A stretch of DNA of 54,161 bases from an uncultured Clostridia bacterium (GTDB taxonomy: Bacteria; Bacillota; Clostridia; Christensenellales; UBA1242). Positions 53,149 through 54,161 of the stretch are shown one piece after another. The stretch is from NCBI GenBank assembly GCA_944384395.1, contig CALWTD010000017.1, forward strand, positions 1-54,161, written 5' to 3'. Numbering within the stretch: the stretch's first letter is position 1; each line of letters opens with the position of its first letter. The notes beneath the pieces were generated by a model, which saw nothing but the letters and a program-made list of their open reading frames with translations, did no database searches and was not told the DNA's origin. The translations under genes and the position numbers were made by a program.

Positions 53149-54018
53149 ATGACAAAAGTAGCAATAGTAACAGACAGTAATTCAGGAATATCAATAAATG
53201 AACAAAATGAAGATTTATTTGTATTACCAATGCCATTTATAATTGATGGCGAAGAATATTTTGAAGAAGTATCTCTTTCACAAGAAGATTTTTATAAGAA
53301 ACTTACAGGTAATGCAAACATTTCAACATCTCAACCATCACCTTACGCCGTTACAGAACTTTGGGATAAAGCACTAAAAACACATGATGAGATTGTATAT
53401 ATTCCAATGTCAAGTGGACTTAGTGAATCATGTAATACTGCAAAATCTCTTGCAAAAAATTACGATAATAAGGTTTTTGTTGTAAATAATCAAAGAATAT
53501 CAGTAACACAAAAAGAAAGTGTATATGAAGCACTAGAACTTGCAAAACAAGGAAAAAGTGCAAAAGAAATAAAAGATTACTTAAAACAAACAAAAATGGA
53601 TTCAAGTATATACATAACGGTTGCAACATTATCATATTTAAAAAAGGGTGGAAGAATTACCCCTGCCGCAGCACTACTTGGTTCACTATTTAACATAAAA
53701 CCAATTTTACAAATTCATGGTGGAAAGTTAGATGCTTACGCAAAAGTTTTAAGTTTTGGTCAAGCTAAAGTTCGTATGATAAATGCAATAAAAAAAGATT
53801 TAGAAACAACATTTAATGAATATTATAAAAATGGCGAAATGGTGTTAGAAATTGCACACACAAACAATTTTGAAGAAGCTGAAAAATTTAAACAAGAAGT
53901 ACAACGAGCTTTTCCAGACTTGACAGTTACATATGTTGATCAATTATCACTTAGTGTCGCTTGCCATATTGGTCCGGGTTCACTAGCTATTGCAACATCA
54001 AGAATTGCAAAAAAATAA
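53149..54018 (+). CDS. DegV/FakB family fatty-acid-binding protein
   Basis: A 289-residue DegV-fold protein. Conserved blocks are VAIVTDSNSGIS at the N-terminus, SQPSPYAVTELW, IPMSSGLSESCNTA and KPILQIHGGKLDAY. FakB members bind a fatty acid and present it to the kinase FakA; whether this one does so is unknown, and no fakA is in the window. AAGGAG precedes the ATG. It is a single gene with promoter and terminator. Confidence 0.92.
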   Translation: MTKVAIVTDSNSGISINEQNEDLFVLPMPFIIDGEEYFEEVSLSQEDFYKKLTGNANISTSQPSPYAVTELWDKALKTHDEIVYIPMSSGLSESCNTAKSLAKNYDNKVFVVNNQRISVTQKESVYEALELAKQGKSAKEIKDYLKQTKMDSSIYITVATLSYLKKGGRITPAAALLGSLFNIKPILQIHGGKLDAYAKVLSFGQAKVRMINAIKKDLETTFNEYYKNGEMVLEIAHTNNFEEAEKFKQEVQRAFPDLTVTYVDQLSLSVACHIGPGSLAIATSRIAKK

Positions 54019-54039
54019 TAAAAAACACACAAAAATGAA

Positions 54040-54059
54040 GTGAACCCCGAAGGGGTCAC
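54040..54059. repeat. GC-rich hairpin downstream of degV
   Basis: GTGA-A-CCCC and GGGG-TCAC form a stem with one bulge and a three-base loop (54040-54059). It is unusually GC-rich for this DNA. It could be a hairpin of the degV 3' end or the terminal inverted repeat of an insertion sequence ending at the window edge. Confidence 0.5.
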
Positions 54060-54075
54060 TCAAAATAAAAAACCA

Positions 54076-54159
54076 CTAGGAAGAAATTTTAGATTTCTTC
54101 CTATTTTTTAATCTCTTTGTATTGTAAAATTCTATCCAATCTTCAACTAATGCTTGATA
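54076..54159 (-). pseudogene. Possible IS3-type transposase C-terminal fragment
   Basis: Reading leftwards from the window edge, 27 codons encode YQALVEDWIEFYNTKR followed by a lysine-rich tail and a stop. WIEFYNTKR resembles the end of the integrase core of IS3-family OrfB. The usual following block (leucine-rich, then SPxxYR) is missing, so the copy may be truncated or frameshifted, or the match may be chance. The rest lies outside the window. Confidence 0.4.
54078..54102 (+). terminator. Intrinsic terminator of degV
   Basis: AGGAAGAAAT (54078-54087) pairs perfectly with ATTTCTTCCT (54093-54102) around a five-base loop, followed by A and six T. Confidence 0.8.
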
Positions 54160-54161
54160 TT

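Noticed and set aside
1..54161. CRISPR arrays, tRNA or rRNA genes, prophage, toxin-antitoxin pairs
   Set aside because: No regularly spaced repeats, no tRNA cloverleaf or rRNA sequences, and no phage or toxin genes were recognised by eye.

Overview
The window is AT-rich DNA from a low-GC Gram-positive bacterium, most likely an uncultured, endospore-forming member of the Clostridia (Bacillota). This rests on four things: strong AGGAGG-type ribosome binding sites; Bacillota-type gene neighbourhoods (ylxM-ffh-rpsP-khpA-rimM-trmD, rnc-smc-ftsY, dnaG-rpoD, dprA-topA-trmFO-hslV); a class A RNase P RNA; and the sporulation-type genes sigK, ylbJ and a SpoVD-like penicillin-binding protein. No species can be named from sequence alone. 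Almost all of it is ordinary chromosomal backbone. I see no prophage, CRISPR array, tRNA or rRNA, and only a possible insertion-sequence tail at the extreme right edge.

Layout, left to right (most genes are on the minus strand, so operons read right to left). 1-11.9 kb: ylxM-ffh-rpsP-khpA-rimM-trmD-rbgA-rnhB-yraN, then rplS with its own promoter and leader, then comM-dprA-topA-trmFO-hslV. 11.9-17.7 kb: lepA-hemW, a divergent glpQ-type phosphodiesterase, a metallo-beta-lactamase-fold hydrolase and rarA. 17.7-21.8 kb: an unrecognised 485-residue protein, rnpB, a divergent DisA_N (diadenylate-cyclase-like) protein and sigK. 21.9-30.7 kb: plsX-rnc-smc-ftsY, rpmF and pta-ackA. 30.7-40.9 kb: ylbJ, an unknown acidic protein, a DUF4364 regulator with an ABC exporter, an exported protein with a possible transpeptidase-like motif, a YkvI-type transporter, a nitrate/sulfonate/pyrimidine-type ABC importer and a small membrane protein. 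40.9-54.2 kb: a probably leaderless rnhA, then (minus) yqeY, a metallophosphoesterase, a giant CvpA-like repeat protein, rsmH, an FtsL-like membrane protein, a SpoVD/FtsI protein, dnaG, rpoD and a zinc-ribbon protein, ending with divergent degV.

How the genes work together: the left third handles translation, protein targeting and tRNA/rRNA maturation (Ffh, S16, L19, RimM, TrmD, TrmFO, RbgA, LepA, RNase P, RNase III) plus DNA topology, repair and uptake (TopA, DprA, ComM, RarA, SMC). PlsX, L32 and Pta-AckA link lipid, ribosome and acetyl-phosphate metabolism. The right cluster joins cell-wall synthesis and division (RsmH, FtsL-like, SpoVD-like) to replication priming and the housekeeping sigma factor; its three consecutive genes pbp, dnaG and rpoD all appear to begin with TTG.

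The parts most worth a second look are the DisA_N-like protein with a broken RHR motif beside sigK, the 966-residue CvpA-like protein with roughly 200-residue internal repeats upstream of rsmH, the FtsL-like protein, the hairpin hiding the dnaG ribosome binding site, and several compact promoter/operator arrangements. The only stretch over 300 bases without a protein gene is 19199-19627, which holds rnpB, its terminator and its promoter. Promoter calls were made by eye in very AT-rich DNA while looking for 17-base spacing, so some may be chance matches.
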